From CAZNKU01 sp045541135 (GTDB taxonomy: Bacteria; Bacillota; Clostridia; Monoglobales; Firm-18): a stretch of DNA of 64,000 nucleotides. Made by a program: the position numbers and the translations under genes. The DNA lies in contig JAZQIO010000028.1 in assembly GCA_045541135.1 (NCBI GenBank), positions 62,001 through 126,000 of the forward strand, written 5' to 3'. The notes beneath the pieces are model-generated. The model was given only the letters and a program-made list of their open reading frames with translations. It was not told where the DNA came from and did no database searches. Positions 52,587-62,600 of the stretch are shown piece by piece; the first letter of the stretch is position 1, and each line of letters starts with the position of its first letter.

Positions 52587-52618
52587 AATAAAAGTATAAA
52601 ATACGGAGGTTTTAAAAA

Positions 52619-53446
52619 ATGAGTGAAAATTGTACACATAATTGCGAAACATGCTCGGCAAACTGTTCTGACAGAAAAGCAAACAGTTTTCTGGAAGCAC
52701 CTAACGCAAAATCTAATATTAAAAATGTAATTGCCGTTGTAAGCGGTAAGGGTGGTGTTGGCAAATCAATGGTCACATCTCTTCTTTCTGTTGCAATGAA
52801 CAACAAAAAATATCATACCGCAATTTTGGACGCCGACATTACCGGTCCTTCTATTCCTAAAGCTTTTGGAATTCGTTCCGAAATTGTGGGGACGGATGAC
52901 GGTCTTATTCCCGCAAAAACAACATCCGGAATAGACGTAATTTCTCTTAACCTTCTGTTGCCGGACGAAACTGATCCCGTTGTGTGGAGAGGTCCTGTTA
53001 TTGCAGGCACTGTAAAGCAATTCTGGACAGACGTTATATGGGAAGATGTAGATTATATGTTTGTTGACATGCCTCCGGGTACAGGTGATGTTCCACTTAC
53101 TGTTTTTCAATCCATACCTGTTAAAGGCATTATTGTTGTTACCTCTCCTCAGGAATTGGTATCAATGATTGTAGAAAAAGCTGTTAAAATGGCAAATCTT
53201 ATGAATATTCCTGTTCTTGGCATTGTTGAAAATATGTCATATTTCAAGTGTCCTAACTGTAATGAAAAACATTATATTTACGGAGAAAGTCATATAAATG
53301 AAATTGCTGAAAAATTTAATATTCCGGCAATAGGTACTCTACCAATAAATCCACAACTTGCTTCCTTGGTAGATGCCGGTGAAATTGAAAAGGCTGACAC
53401 TGCCGGTTTAGAAAAAATTATTGAAATAATTGAACAAATAAACTGA
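52619..53446 (+). CDS. mrp: Mrp/NBP35 family iron-sulfur carrier ATPase
   Basis: 275 residues. A Cys-rich start (CTHNCETCSANC) resembles the N-terminal cluster of NBP35. The deviant Walker A GKGGVGKS is at 43-50, DADITGPSIP and FVDMPPGTGD follow, and CPNCNEKH near residue 206 is the bridging CxxC that holds a shared [4Fe-4S] cluster between subunits. It carries clusters to target proteins. GGAGG sits 10 bases before the ATG. Single-gene unit between divergent nifJ and the convergent dehydrogenase gene. Confidence 0.92.
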   Translation: MSENCTHNCETCSANCSDRKANSFLEAPNAKSNIKNVIAVVSGKGGVGKSMVTSLLSVAMNNKKYHTAILDADITGPSIPKAFGIRSEIVGTDDGLIPAKTTSGIDVISLNLLLPDETDPVVWRGPVIAGTVKQFWTDVIWEDVDYMFVDMPPGTGDVPLTVFQSIPVKGIIVVTSPQELVSMIVEKAVKMANLMNIPVLGIVENMSYFKCPNCNEKHYIYGESHINEIAEKFNIPAIGTLPINPQLASLVDAGEIEKADTAGLEKIIEIIEQIN

Positions 53447-53490
53447 TTATGGTTTATAAAAAATTAATATAACATAGTACAAATATTCAA

Positions 53491-53523
53491 AAAAATCAGG
53501 GCTTAAGTTAAGCCCTGATTTTT
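53491..53523. terminator. Bidirectional terminator
   Basis: AAAAATCAGGGCTTA (53491-53505) pairs with TAAGCCCTGATTTTT (53509-53523) around a 3-base loop. Confidence 0.88.
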
Positions 53524-53525
53524 CG

Positions 53526-54815
53526 TTAAAATTCAACCAACGGTTTAATGTCAACAGGCATACCTGTTGCAATAGATTTATTTGCTGCAATACCTGTAAG
53601 AATACTCATTGCACCATCAATGTGAGAGGCAGCTCTGTTAAGGGGATCGGGCTCCGGAATACCGAAAATATCATTTTTCAGTACAGTATCGCCACCACCG
53701 TGTCCTCCTTCCATTTCTTCAATTTCAACTTCGTATGCTTCATCAAACATCGGATATACCATAATAGATTTATTCTTTGTAGCACCTTCAAGTTCTTTTT
53801 GTCCTGCACCGTTTACATATACAAATTCTGAAACATCAAGTTCCATTCTTCCTTTTGTACCGGTAAATACAACTCTGAAGCCTTCCTTTGGCGAATATGC
53901 ATTAAGAGAGTATGACATTGTAGCTCCGCTTTCATACTTAACCAATACGTTCATTGTATCTTCAATACTGATACCGTCGCCAAATACGCTTTGGTCACGG
54001 ATGTAGCCATCATCTTTTTCGGCATTCAGGTACAGATTTTCAAGGTTTTCATTACCTTCCATAACAAGTGCAAACGGGTCACCCTTTGCATTTTCAGAAC
54101 CGTGAACACGTGTATAGAACTTTGTAACACCTCTGTTTTCGGCATTTTCTCTACCATAGAACATTAAATCACCGTAAGCAAATACCTGTTTTGGTTTTGT
54201 TCCCAACCAGAAGTTAACAAGGTCAAAATGATGAGTTGATTTATGTACCAAAAGACCGCCGCTGTTACGTTTGTCTCTATGCCATCTTCTGAAGTAGTCA
54301 GCACCGTGGGATGTGTTAAGGAACCATTCAAAATGCACCTGCTTTACATCACCAATAACACCATTCATAATAAGCTCACGAACTTTAGAATTATGCGGAG
54401 CATATCTGTAGTTGAAGGTTACACGAAGCTTCCTGCCGGTTCTCTTTACTGCGTCAATAATTTCCTGACACTTAACATTGTCAACTGTCATAGGTTTTTC
54501 ACTTACAACATCACAACCAAGTTCCATTGCTCTTATAATATATTTGTGGTGTGTACGGTCAATTGAAGTTACAATAACACAATCGGGTTTTTGTTCTTCA
54601 ATCATCTTATCAAATTCATCTGCAGCATAAAGGTCAACTTTTGGATAATTAAATTTTTCCATAAGGTATTTTTGTGCATATTCCATACGAGTTCTGTTAA
54701 TATCACAAAAAGCTGTGATTTCTGATGTTTCCGAAAAACTTTCTGCAATAGCATGATAGAAAAATCTTGCACGTCCACCTACGCCAACCTGTACGTATCT
54801 TGTTTTTTTAGCCAT
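53526..54815 (-). CDS. Gfo/Idh/MocA family oxidoreductase
   Basis: 429 residues. N-terminal NAD-binding Rossmann fold (YVQVGVGGRARFFYHA), the family motif EKPMTVDN with catalytic Lys near residue 110, and a C-terminal alpha/beta domain with GGLLVHKSTHHFDLVNFWLG holding the catalytic His/Asp region. Family members oxidise sugars, inositols, amino-sugars or uronates, or remove groups via transient oxidation; the substrate is not shown. It is divergent from an AraC regulator and lies close to the surface lyase genes, so glycan catabolism is a reasonable inference. GGAGG precedes ATG 54815. Confidence 0.87.
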   Translation of the reverse strand: MAKKTRYVQVGVGGRARFFYHAIAESFSETSEITAFCDINRTRMEYAQKYLMEKFNYPKVDLYAADEFDKMIEEQKPDCVIVTSIDRTHHKYIIRAMELGCDVVSEKPMTVDNVKCQEIIDAVKRTGRKLRVTFNYRYAPHNSKVRELIMNGVIGDVKQVHFEWFLNTSHGADYFRRWHRDKRNSGGLLVHKSTHHFDLVNFWLGTKPKQVFAYGDLMFYGRENAENRGVTKFYTRVHGSENAKGDPFALVMEGNENLENLYLNAEKDDGYIRDQSVFGDGISIEDTMNVLVKYESGATMSYSLNAYSPKEGFRVVFTGTKGRMELDVSEFVYVNGAGQKELEGATKNKSIMVYPMFDEAYEVEIEEMEGGHGGGDTVLKNDIFGIPEPDPLNRAASHIDGAMSILTGIAANKSIATGMPVDIKPLVEF

Positions 54816-54891
54816 AATAAAACCTCCGTTATAAACTGAATTTATTTAACTGCTTTTAAGTTAGCACAAAATTATCTTGTTTTTCAATAAA

Positions 54892-54931
54892 TATATTGTC
54901 ATTATTTTAAAATTTCAACTTATATTGTCAT
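54892..54931. promoter_or_regulatory. Direct repeats between the Gfo/Idh gene and araC
   Basis: TATATTGTCAT occurs at 54892-54902 and 54921-54931, 11 of 11 identical, 29 bases apart. The first overlaps the poor -35 of the dehydrogenase promoter (-10 GATAAT at 54876-54871 on the minus strand), fitting an activator site. Confidence 0.5.
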
Positions 54932-54938
54932 CAGTATC

Positions 54939-54967
54939 TTGATTTTTATTAACAAAACTTATATAAT
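54939..54967 (+). promoter_or_regulatory. Sigma-A-type promoter for the second AraC regulator
   Basis: TTGATT (54939-54944), 17-base spacer, TATAAT (54962-54967). Confidence 0.75.
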
Positions 54968-54991
54968 GATTACTGAAAGGGAGGTTTTTCT

Positions 54992-55840
54992 ATGAATAAA
55001 ACAATTATGGATTGTTCAGAGGAATCATTTAATATACAAAAAAACAAAACAAACTTTCCTATGACAATGAAAAAATACCATTATCATAACAACTTTGAAA
55101 TTTATTATTTGTGTTCCGGAGAGCGTTCGTATTTTATTAAAGACAAAACTTATCACATTAAAAAAGGGAACATTGTACTGATTAACGAATATGATATACA
55201 TTGTACAAGAAACATTGGTGAACTAGGACATGAACGTATAGTTTTAAATTTCAATAAAAAATTCATAAATGATTTAAGTGAAAAAATTGATGCCAATTTG
55301 TTTGAATGTTTTGAAAAAAACATTCATGTAATTAACTTGGATTTACACGAACAAATATACATAGAATCCCTTTTAAATACAATATATAACGAATATACAA
55401 ACAAAAAAGAAAATTATATTCCATATTTAAAAACGGCTCTGATTCAACTATTACTTTTTACTATCAGGCATAACGACTCACCTGTAAAAAGTGATGACAT
55501 TGTTACAATCCACAAAACAATAACAAAAGTAATCGGTTATATAAATACTAATTACACAGAGGATATTACACTACAGAGCATATCTGAAATGTTTTACATA
55601 AGTACATATTATTTTTCACGAAAATTCAAAGAAATTACAAACTTATCTTTTGTTGACTATCTAAATAATGTACGAGTTAAAGAAGCACAAGAACTTTTAC
55701 GAAAAACAGATTTTAACATAACAAAGATTAGCGAAAGGGTAGGTTATAAAAACCCAACATATTTCGGACGAATATTTAAAAAATTAACCGGAATATCACC
55801 TATGACATACAAAAAAGCAAGCAGATTAGATGATCATTAA
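54992..55840 (+). CDS. AraC family transcriptional regulator
   Basis: 282 residues. Cupin sensor domain in the first half (YHYHNNFEIYYLCSGERSYF near residue 29-48, IKKGNIVLINEYDIHCT), two helix-turn-helix motifs at the end (ITLQSISEMFYISTYYFSRKF and ITKISERVGYKNPTYFGRIF, given in parts), closing with GISPMTYKK. The divergent Gfo/Idh gene and the direct repeats between the two suggest a local activator of that gene. GGGAGG lies before ATG 54992. A terminator follows. Confidence 0.9.
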   Translation: MNKTIMDCSEESFNIQKNKTNFPMTMKKYHYHNNFEIYYLCSGERSYFIKDKTYHIKKGNIVLINEYDIHCTRNIGELGHERIVLNFNKKFINDLSEKIDANLFECFEKNIHVINLDLHEQIYIESLLNTIYNEYTNKKENYIPYLKTALIQLLLFTIRHNDSPVKSDDIVTIHKTITKVIGYINTNYTEDITLQSISEMFYISTYYFSRKFKEITNLSFVDYLNNVRVKEAQELLRKTDFNITKISERVGYKNPTYFGRIFKKLTGISPMTYKKASRLDDH

Positions 55841-55905
55841 AACGGACGGTTATTATTATTTAGTGTAAAACCATTCGTAAATTTAAGACGAACGGCCGAA
55901 TAGAA

Positions 55906-55938
55906 AAAACCTTGTATTCGTTATGAATACAAGGTTTT
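55906..55938 (+). terminator. Intrinsic terminator after the AraC gene
   Basis: AAAACCTTGTATTC (55906-55919) pairs with GAATACAAGGTTTT (55925-55938), 14 bp, 5-base loop. It also faces the end of the lyase gene on the minus strand. Confidence 0.85.
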
Positions 55939-56019
55939 CTTATGACGAAGAGAATTATGATTAATACATCACAGTATTAACGGGTGCATTATAGCCACTT
56001 CAGAACTCAACAATAAATT

Positions 56020-59000
56020 TTAAAATAGCTTTATTAACTCACATATAACCTTTGCAGCCTCTGCTCTTGTAAGATTGTCAAGAGGTCTGTATTCATTATT
56101 ATAACCCTCAATAAGACCTATGGACTTCATATATCCAACAGCATCTGTTGCATAATCAGAAACCTTACTGTTGTCTGCAAACGCATTAACTTCGTTTTCT
56201 TCAATCGTTATTCCCATTTTTTCTATTGTGCGGCTTATCATAACTGCCATATCCTGACGTGTTATATTTGAACCTATACCAAACTCAGTATCGGAAATAC
56301 CATTTACAATACCAAGGTTTTTAGCCTTCAATACATATTCCTTATACCATGCATCTTCAACGTCACTGAATGTATTTTCTGCTGTTTCAGCATCCGTTCC
56401 CGTTGCTTCTATTATCATCTTAAGGAACTGTTCACGGGTAACATTATCGTTTGGTGCAAATTTACCATTTCCAACACCTGATATAATGTTCTTGCCTGCA
56501 AGCTCTGTTACATATTCAAAATACCAGTCAAATTCCTTAACATCGTCAAAATTTGGTGTTACCATCGGCTTTTCAGGTTTTTCAGGTGGGGTTACAGGCT
56601 GGGGTTCTTCTTCCTTTACAGGAGGCTTAATAACTGCACCTCCTCCACCACCGCCCGAGCTTCCTCCGCCGTGGGTTGGCTTTTGTGTAGATGTATTTCC
56701 TGATATTTCTTCATCCTCGGTTGTGCCCTCTACTATGGGTTCATCGCCGAAGTAAGCATATTTACCTGATTTTTTTGTATCAAGTAATTCACCGTTAAGC
56801 TTTATTGAAGACACATTTTCTGCAAAAACGGTTACATTCTTTACGCTTTCGCTATCAAGAGTTGAGGAATAAATATTCATTCCCTGTCCTTTTTTCTCAT
56901 AAGATATTGCTTCTGTTTCACCGTTGCTCTTAAACAGTACGGGCTCACCTTTAGTAGTGTCCTCAAGGAAGGTAGCATCCGAAAGGAATGTGGAAAGAAT
57001 CTTTCCGTCCTCATCTGTTTCTATAAGCAAGGTTGATGCATCTGTTTTAAAGTGAGCAACATTTACAGTTTGTTTTAAATCTTCATTGTTAAGATGATAG
57101 AAATAGTAATATCCTGTTTTTCCCGTAAGTGTACTTTTCACCTTTGCGGCAAATGCATTTGCACCCTCTATGCCCGTGTCTATAAGTTCGGATTCCACTT
57201 CAAAATCCTCGTTTATATCCCTCGGCAAAACAAGTGTATTATAATTTACAACGCCATTTTGTACCCTTTGTAAAACAGCCTTTTTATTATCCGAGAATGA
57301 ACCTGCAATAGGTGCAAACTTTGTATCTTCAAGATAAGATGTCATACCATCTATGCCCACAGGAGCAACAAGCACGTTTACATCCCCGAAGTCACTGCGT
57401 ACTTCAAAGTCATCTTCATCTATTTTTATGCCTGCTTCAGGAAGCATCTGCCAGTTTTGTTCATACGAATGAACAGTTTCCTTATCTTCGGGATTCAAAT
57501 AATCCGCAATAATCCAGAAGCCCTGGTTTTTTAGGAACAATACACTTCTGTGCTGGTCATAGCCTGTATAGTAATTTCCACTGTATTCTATGAAATCATA
57601 GTATTTATTACTTTCAAATTTTTCTGTTACTGCATTTGATATATCATCATAGTTCCTGCCGTCTACGGTTACAAGGTTGTGCATAGGCGCACTGCTCATA
57701 ACAGTATGGCTGTCGTCAGTAAGTGTTGAACCGTACGCCGGGTCTATAAGAAGATACTTGCTTTTATAGAACATGGAAACGGAAAGCATATCCTTATGTC
57801 CGTGTGAACCGCTTCCTGTTGCAATAAACGCCATCCATCTTGCATCTTTATCCCACGATTCACGCATAAATGTACGTGCTGTTACAGGATAGTTTGTTGT
57901 TGGATTTTCAGGCATCTTCCCTGAAACACCATTTGTGGCAACATATTCGAACATAGGGTTATCACGGAACATATTGTTATACCAATATGTTATTCTTGCA
58001 TGAGCCGTAGCCGTATAGTCATTTGAGTCACCTATATTAGTACCTCTGAACCCCGGAGCTGAGCAATAAATATAGCCTTCTAATAGTGTGTATATACTGT
58101 CGTACACATCCTGGTTATAGGGTACATCAATTCCCGTATACTGTGCAATTCTCAAAGGTTCTTCAAGAGAATTGATAATTGTATTAAGATAACCCTGTGC
58201 AAGCTCTATGGGAAGACCGTCTTCCTGAATAAAAACTTTACAAAGTCTTTCGTTTTCCCTGCTTGTTATTTCATACCATTCGTCAAACACTTCAAGTTCC
58301 GGAAAACGTGCAAGTAGTGAGTACACACCCTGTGTAGCGTAAGTTCCCCAGTTATTGGTAGCTGTACCGTAGTATATGTTTACAAGGTAATCTGTCATAA
58401 GCCACCATGTTTTTAACATAGCGGTCAGATATTCACCGGTCATATATTCGCTGTCAATTACCCAGAAAAGAGATTTTGTTGCATTGGCAATATGCCTTGA
58501 AGTATCAAGAGCGTTATACACGCTGTTGTTAAAACCTACGTTGTATACAAGTCCCATTTGCTGTCTTATAAAAGTATAGGCATATCTTGGTTCATGAGTA
58601 TAGCTGTACATGCTGGCAACATATGAAAGCTCGTCACCTCTGTGATAAAAGCAGGCTTTACCCTTAACAGCACCGTAATTTGATGTTATATAGTCCCATG
58701 TATCGTTGTCATTTTCAGACCACAGCATACAGTCGGAATAGTCATTGAACTTTATTGACGTTTCATCAAATGACATATCGAAAAGGCAATATACACCAAG
58801 CTCCTTTTCACCTGTGCCCGATGCATTACGTCCTGTCAGTATAAGTGTAGCACCTGAAACAATGTCAGTTGATTTAAGATTCGAAATATCAAAGGCAACA
58901 TAAGCACGCTTTGTATTTTCGTTAAAATTCTGATATGTGCCGCTTTCACGGACATACATAATTTCGTCACTACCGAAATTGTTTTCGCCATATATACCGC

Positions 59001-59682
59001 CCTGCACCATAGCGTCCTTGGTAGCTGTATACACAACAGGCATACCATTCACTATAAGTTCAAGACGCGGTGCGTATTGAGATTCTCTTGCGTAAATTTC
59101 CGCCTCTGTATTAAACTTATCAATAGAGTTAATTACAAAACCTCGTGTCTGTTCAATACCCACAACTGTTTTCTGGCTGAATGCCGCAAGAACGTCAATT
59201 CGGTGTTCCTTAAATTCATTATCAACGTTGAAAAAGTTTATTATGCTACCGTTCATGGCATTTACATAATACATATTTTTTTCAAGTGCAAGGCTTGACA
59301 TACGTTTCACTTTACCGGGATGTGTAGCCTGCGCCTCGGAACGGTCAGGTGCAACGGACTGATAGTAAATTAAAAGTTCATCCTTCGCACGTGCATAATC
59401 GCCTTCCATTACAGCTTCCTTTACAGGAAGCATATCAGGAAATTCATCATAACGGAAATATGGCTTTGAGGTCCATTTTTCCAATTCCTTATCCCATACA
59501 CCGAAAAATTCTTCATCGGAAATCTGCATAGGGTCGGAATCTATTACATAGTCATCCCAATTATCCGGCTGGTCATATGTAACAAGTTCGCTCAAATCTG
59601 CCTCCTGTGAAGCGGAGGCAGATATAGGTGTAATTGTAAGTAACAAACATATAAGAAGAGCAAATGTAATTAGTCTTTTCAT
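56020..59682 (-). CDS. SLH-anchored heparinase II/III-like surface lyase
   Basis: 1220 residues. A signal peptide (about 1-25, ending SASASQ) leads into a region like heparinase-II/III N-domains (about 50-130, GDYARAKDELLIYY). A DNRLRE-type beta domain is inserted at about 215-340 (starts TKDAMVQGGIYGE). An alpha-toroid (about 380-600) precedes a beta-sandwich with GSGSHGHKDMLSVSMFY (His627, His629), the probable metal or substrate site, and IDPAYGS. A Gly-rich linker (about 1000-1020) and three SLH domains (about 1045-1220, with NVTREQFLKM, NITRQDMAVM and NLTRAEAAKV) tie it to cell-wall polymer. Likely cleaves a uronic-acid polysaccharide at the surface. GGGGAGGAG precedes the ATG; it follows the other SLH gene by 15 bases. 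Confidence 0.82.
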   Translation of the reverse strand: MKRLITFALLICLLLTITPISASASQEADLSELVTYDQPDNWDDYVIDSDPMQISDEEFFGVWDKELEKWTSKPYFRYDEFPDMLPVKEAVMEGDYARAKDELLIYYQSVAPDRSEAQATHPGKVKRMSSLALEKNMYYVNAMNGSIINFFNVDNEFKEHRIDVLAAFSQKTVVGIEQTRGFVINSIDKFNTEAEIYARESQYAPRLELIVNGMPVVYTATKDAMVQGGIYGENNFGSDEIMYVRESGTYQNFNENTKRAYVAFDISNLKSTDIVSGATLILTGRNASGTGEKELGVYCLFDMSFDETSIKFNDYSDCMLWSENDNDTWDYITSNYGAVKGKACFYHRGDELSYVASMYSYTHEPRYAYTFIRQQMGLVYNVGFNNSVYNALDTSRHIANATKSLFWVIDSEYMTGEYLTAMLKTWWLMTDYLVNIYYGTATNNWGTYATQGVYSLLARFPELEVFDEWYEITSRENERLCKVFIQEDGLPIELAQGYLNTIINSLEEPLRIAQYTGIDVPYNQDVYDSIYTLLEGYIYCSAPGFRGTNIGDSNDYTATAHARITYWYNNMFRDNPMFEYVATNGVSGKMPENPTTNYPVTARTFMRESWDKDARWMAFIATGSGSHGHKDMLSVSMFYKSKYLLIDPAYGSTLTDDSHTVMSSAPMHNLVTVDGRNYDDISNAVTEKFESNKYYDFIEYSGNYYTGYDQHRSVLFLKNQGFWIIADYLNPEDKETVHSYEQNWQMLPEAGIKIDEDDFEVRSDFGDVNVLVAPVGIDGMTSYLEDTKFAPIAGSFSDNKKAVLQRVQNGVVNYNTLVLPRDINEDFEVESELIDTGIEGANAFAAKVKSTLTGKTGYYYFYHLNNEDLKQTVNVAHFKTDASTLLIETDEDGKILSTFLSDATFLEDTTKGEPVLFKSNGETEAISYEKKGQGMNIYSSTLDSESVKNVTVFAENVSSIKLNGELLDTKKSGKYAYFGDEPIVEGTTEDEEISGNTSTQKPTHGGGSSGGGGGGAVIKPPVKEEEPQPVTPPEKPEKPMVTPNFDDVKEFDWYFEYVTELAGKNIISGVGNGKFAPNDNVTREQFLKMIIEATGTDAETAENTFSDVEDAWYKEYVLKAKNLGIVNGISDTEFGIGSNITRQDMAVMISRTIEKMGITIEENEVNAFADNSKVSDYATDAVGYMKSIGLIEGYNNEYRPLDNLTRAEAAKVICELIKLF

Positions 59683-59697
59683 TTTAAACTCCTCCCC

Positions 59698-62600
59698 TTA
59701 TTTCAACAAGTCCAAAAGCTTTATAATAACTGTTGCAGCCTCGGCACGTGTAAGTGAATTTTTTGGATTAAACATACCCTCATAACCCTCGATAATACCT
59801 GCTGAACGTACTGTGTAAACTGCATCTTTAGCATAGTCGGAAATTGCTGTATCGTCTTTAAATTCGCTGTCGGATACACTTGTTTTTACATTCTTCATAT
59901 TAAGAACACGAAGAATCATAACAGCCATATCCTGACGTGAAATTTCAGAACCTACGCCGAATGTTTCCGAAGTGATACCGTTTATAATACCTGCATCTGT
60001 ACCTGCTGATACATAAGATGCATACCATGCATTTCCGTCAACATCAGCAAATGATGTTTTTGAATATACAGGTGTTATACCCAAAGCTTCCACAAGCATT
60101 TTAAGGAACTGTTCACGAGTTACATTTGATGATGGATTGAAGTTACCCTTTTCATCACCGTTTACTATACCAAGTTCTTTAAGCTTTTTAACATTTTCGT
60201 ATGCCCAATGGTTTTCATCCATATCGGCAAAGACTTTTTCTTCAGGAGTCACGGTTACTTCTTCATCTTCTTTCGGAACATCCGTTACTGCGAAGCCGGG
60301 AACTGTTGAAGTACCTGTACCACCTACGCCACCTGCAGCACCGCCGCCACCGCCTGCACTGCCGCCTGCAGCTTTTTTACCACTTACATAAAGAGCAAAA
60401 TCTCTTGTGTATTCCACACCATCACATACTGCTTTTACGGTAAGTTTTACTGTTGTACCCTTTTCAGGTCTTGTAACTTTACCATCTGCAGATATGATTT
60501 CTGCATTATTTGTTGACCATACCAATGATGTACCGAATGCACCGACCTTAGGAAGCTCAAGATCGGAAGTAACAGTACTTTCAACGCCAAGATCTATAAG
60601 GTCAAGTTCAAGTTGTACCAAATCCCCGCTTGTACCGAAAAGGTATGCTTCTATTTCATTAAAGTATACATCTTTTGTATATGCATCTGTTATTTCAAGT
60701 TTGAAATAACGTGCTTCAACATTTCCGAAAGCAATTAAATAATCCTGTGGCTTTGTAACTGTTCCTGTTTTGACAACATTCCAGTTTTCACCGTCTTTTG
60801 AATAGCTAAGAACGTATGACTTCAAGCCTTCTCCTGCATTTGAAACATCTTCACTCAGGTAAATGCTGTTTACATATTTTACACTGCCCATATCAAATGT
60901 AACAACAGGCTTTTTGGCAACATTTGAAACACCGTATACAGTGTTTACATCGTTGTCTGTTGCATACACTATGGGGAATCCCGGCTTATCCATTGTAGTA
61001 GTCTTTGCATCACTTCCTGCAAGGATATTTTTAGTCTTATCACAAGCTACTGCGAAAGTCACGGGAACTGAAAGTTTTACATCTTCATTTCCATTTACAG
61101 AAAGTGTAAGTGTCATTGTTACAAATTTATATGTATCAGGTACTGTAACTGTACCGTTGTCTGCCATAAGCGAAGCATCAGAAGATACCCAGCTTACATT
61201 ACATGGAATTACAGTTTCATTTACCAAAGCTTTGCTTTCTTTTACAACACCCTTTTCAAAAGGTGCGAAATAGTCAACATTCGAAAGATTAATTCCAAGC
61301 ATGCCGTAAAGGTCTGTTTTTACCAAAGTGTTGTTAATGGTAATATCGTCACCTTCCACGTCAAATCCTGCAAAGTCGCATATTTCGGATACTGTATCAA
61401 CATAATCGGCAATTCTTACATCACCATCCCATACAGCAACCTTTGAAACTTCAGGTAAAATAACTACCTTAAGCTCTTTTGATGTATTTGCAGCCATAGG
61501 ATATTTTTCGGTTGTGCCGTTACCGTAAATTACATAATATTCGTTGTTATTCACAACAATTTTCACTGCCGCTTTGCCATTTGAATCTTTAAGGATAACT
61601 GTGTTATTTACTGCACCGTTTTGCGAGAAATTAACTGTTGCAGTCACGTTATCCGTAACCTTTATGTTTTCTGTTCCGTTTACTGTAAGAGATGAAGGAA
61701 GTTCCATGCCTGAGTATACAGTATATTCATCTGCGAATGGCAAAACTGTATATTTATATTCTTTCGGAACTGTTGTACCGTTTATGGATATATTCGCAGT
61801 CAAAGTGACCTTTAAGGGTTCTGTAACTGTTGCAGATGTATTTAAAACACCGTTTTGTCTGATTACATCAGGATGTGATGATGTCCATGTAATATCAAGT
61901 CCGTTATGTTTTGACGGAAGATTGATATCGTACTGAATAGCATCGGCAGGCTGTGATGTTATAGTCTGCGGAAGATCGGAAATATAGTATTCCAACTGTT
62001 CGTCAAGACTTCCTGCGGCAACTACATTCAAGTAAAAGTCCTTTTTGGCATATATGCCGTCTTTACTGATTACTGCAGATACTATAACAGTTTCATCTTC
62101 ATTGCCGTGATAAACGTTTCCGCTTTCCACATCTACAAGATTGCTGTTACTGCTCCATTTGATTTCATATCCGTCTATACTTTCCTTAAGTTTCTTTAAG
62201 GACTGTGTATTTGTTGCACTGTCTGCTACATCATTAACAGATATTTTATCAAGTGCATTTTTAAGCACTGATTTTATTTCTATTTCATTTCCCACATATT
62301 CCGTAACAGTAATGTTATTTACCGAAACACCATCGCCTTCATCGCATTCTTCGGAAACAACAACATCCATAAGACTTACAAAATAGGATACAGGGTTTTT
62401 AAAGAACTGAACGGAAGGTGTTTTAAGTTCACCGTTTACAAAAACCCAAGCCTTACAGTTTTCAGTATCTGCGCGAAGAGTGATATCATAAGTTTTGCCC
62501 TTTGTATCTTCTTTTACCAAGGCTAACTTTTCGCCGTTTTCACAGATAAGGCTAATTTTATTATTTGCCACTTCAAGTCCGAAGGCTGAAACATCGTCGT

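Noticed and set aside
60310..60380. G+C-rich tandem codons that look like a short repeat array
   Set aside because: They encode the Gly/Ala-rich linker before the SLH domains; no spacer pattern, so not a CRISPR array or tandem-repeat locus.
60137..61936. Plus-strand open frames opposite the giant SLH gene
   Set aside because: Antisense shadows of Gly/Thr/Val-rich repeats; low-complexity Pro and Ser/Phe composition.
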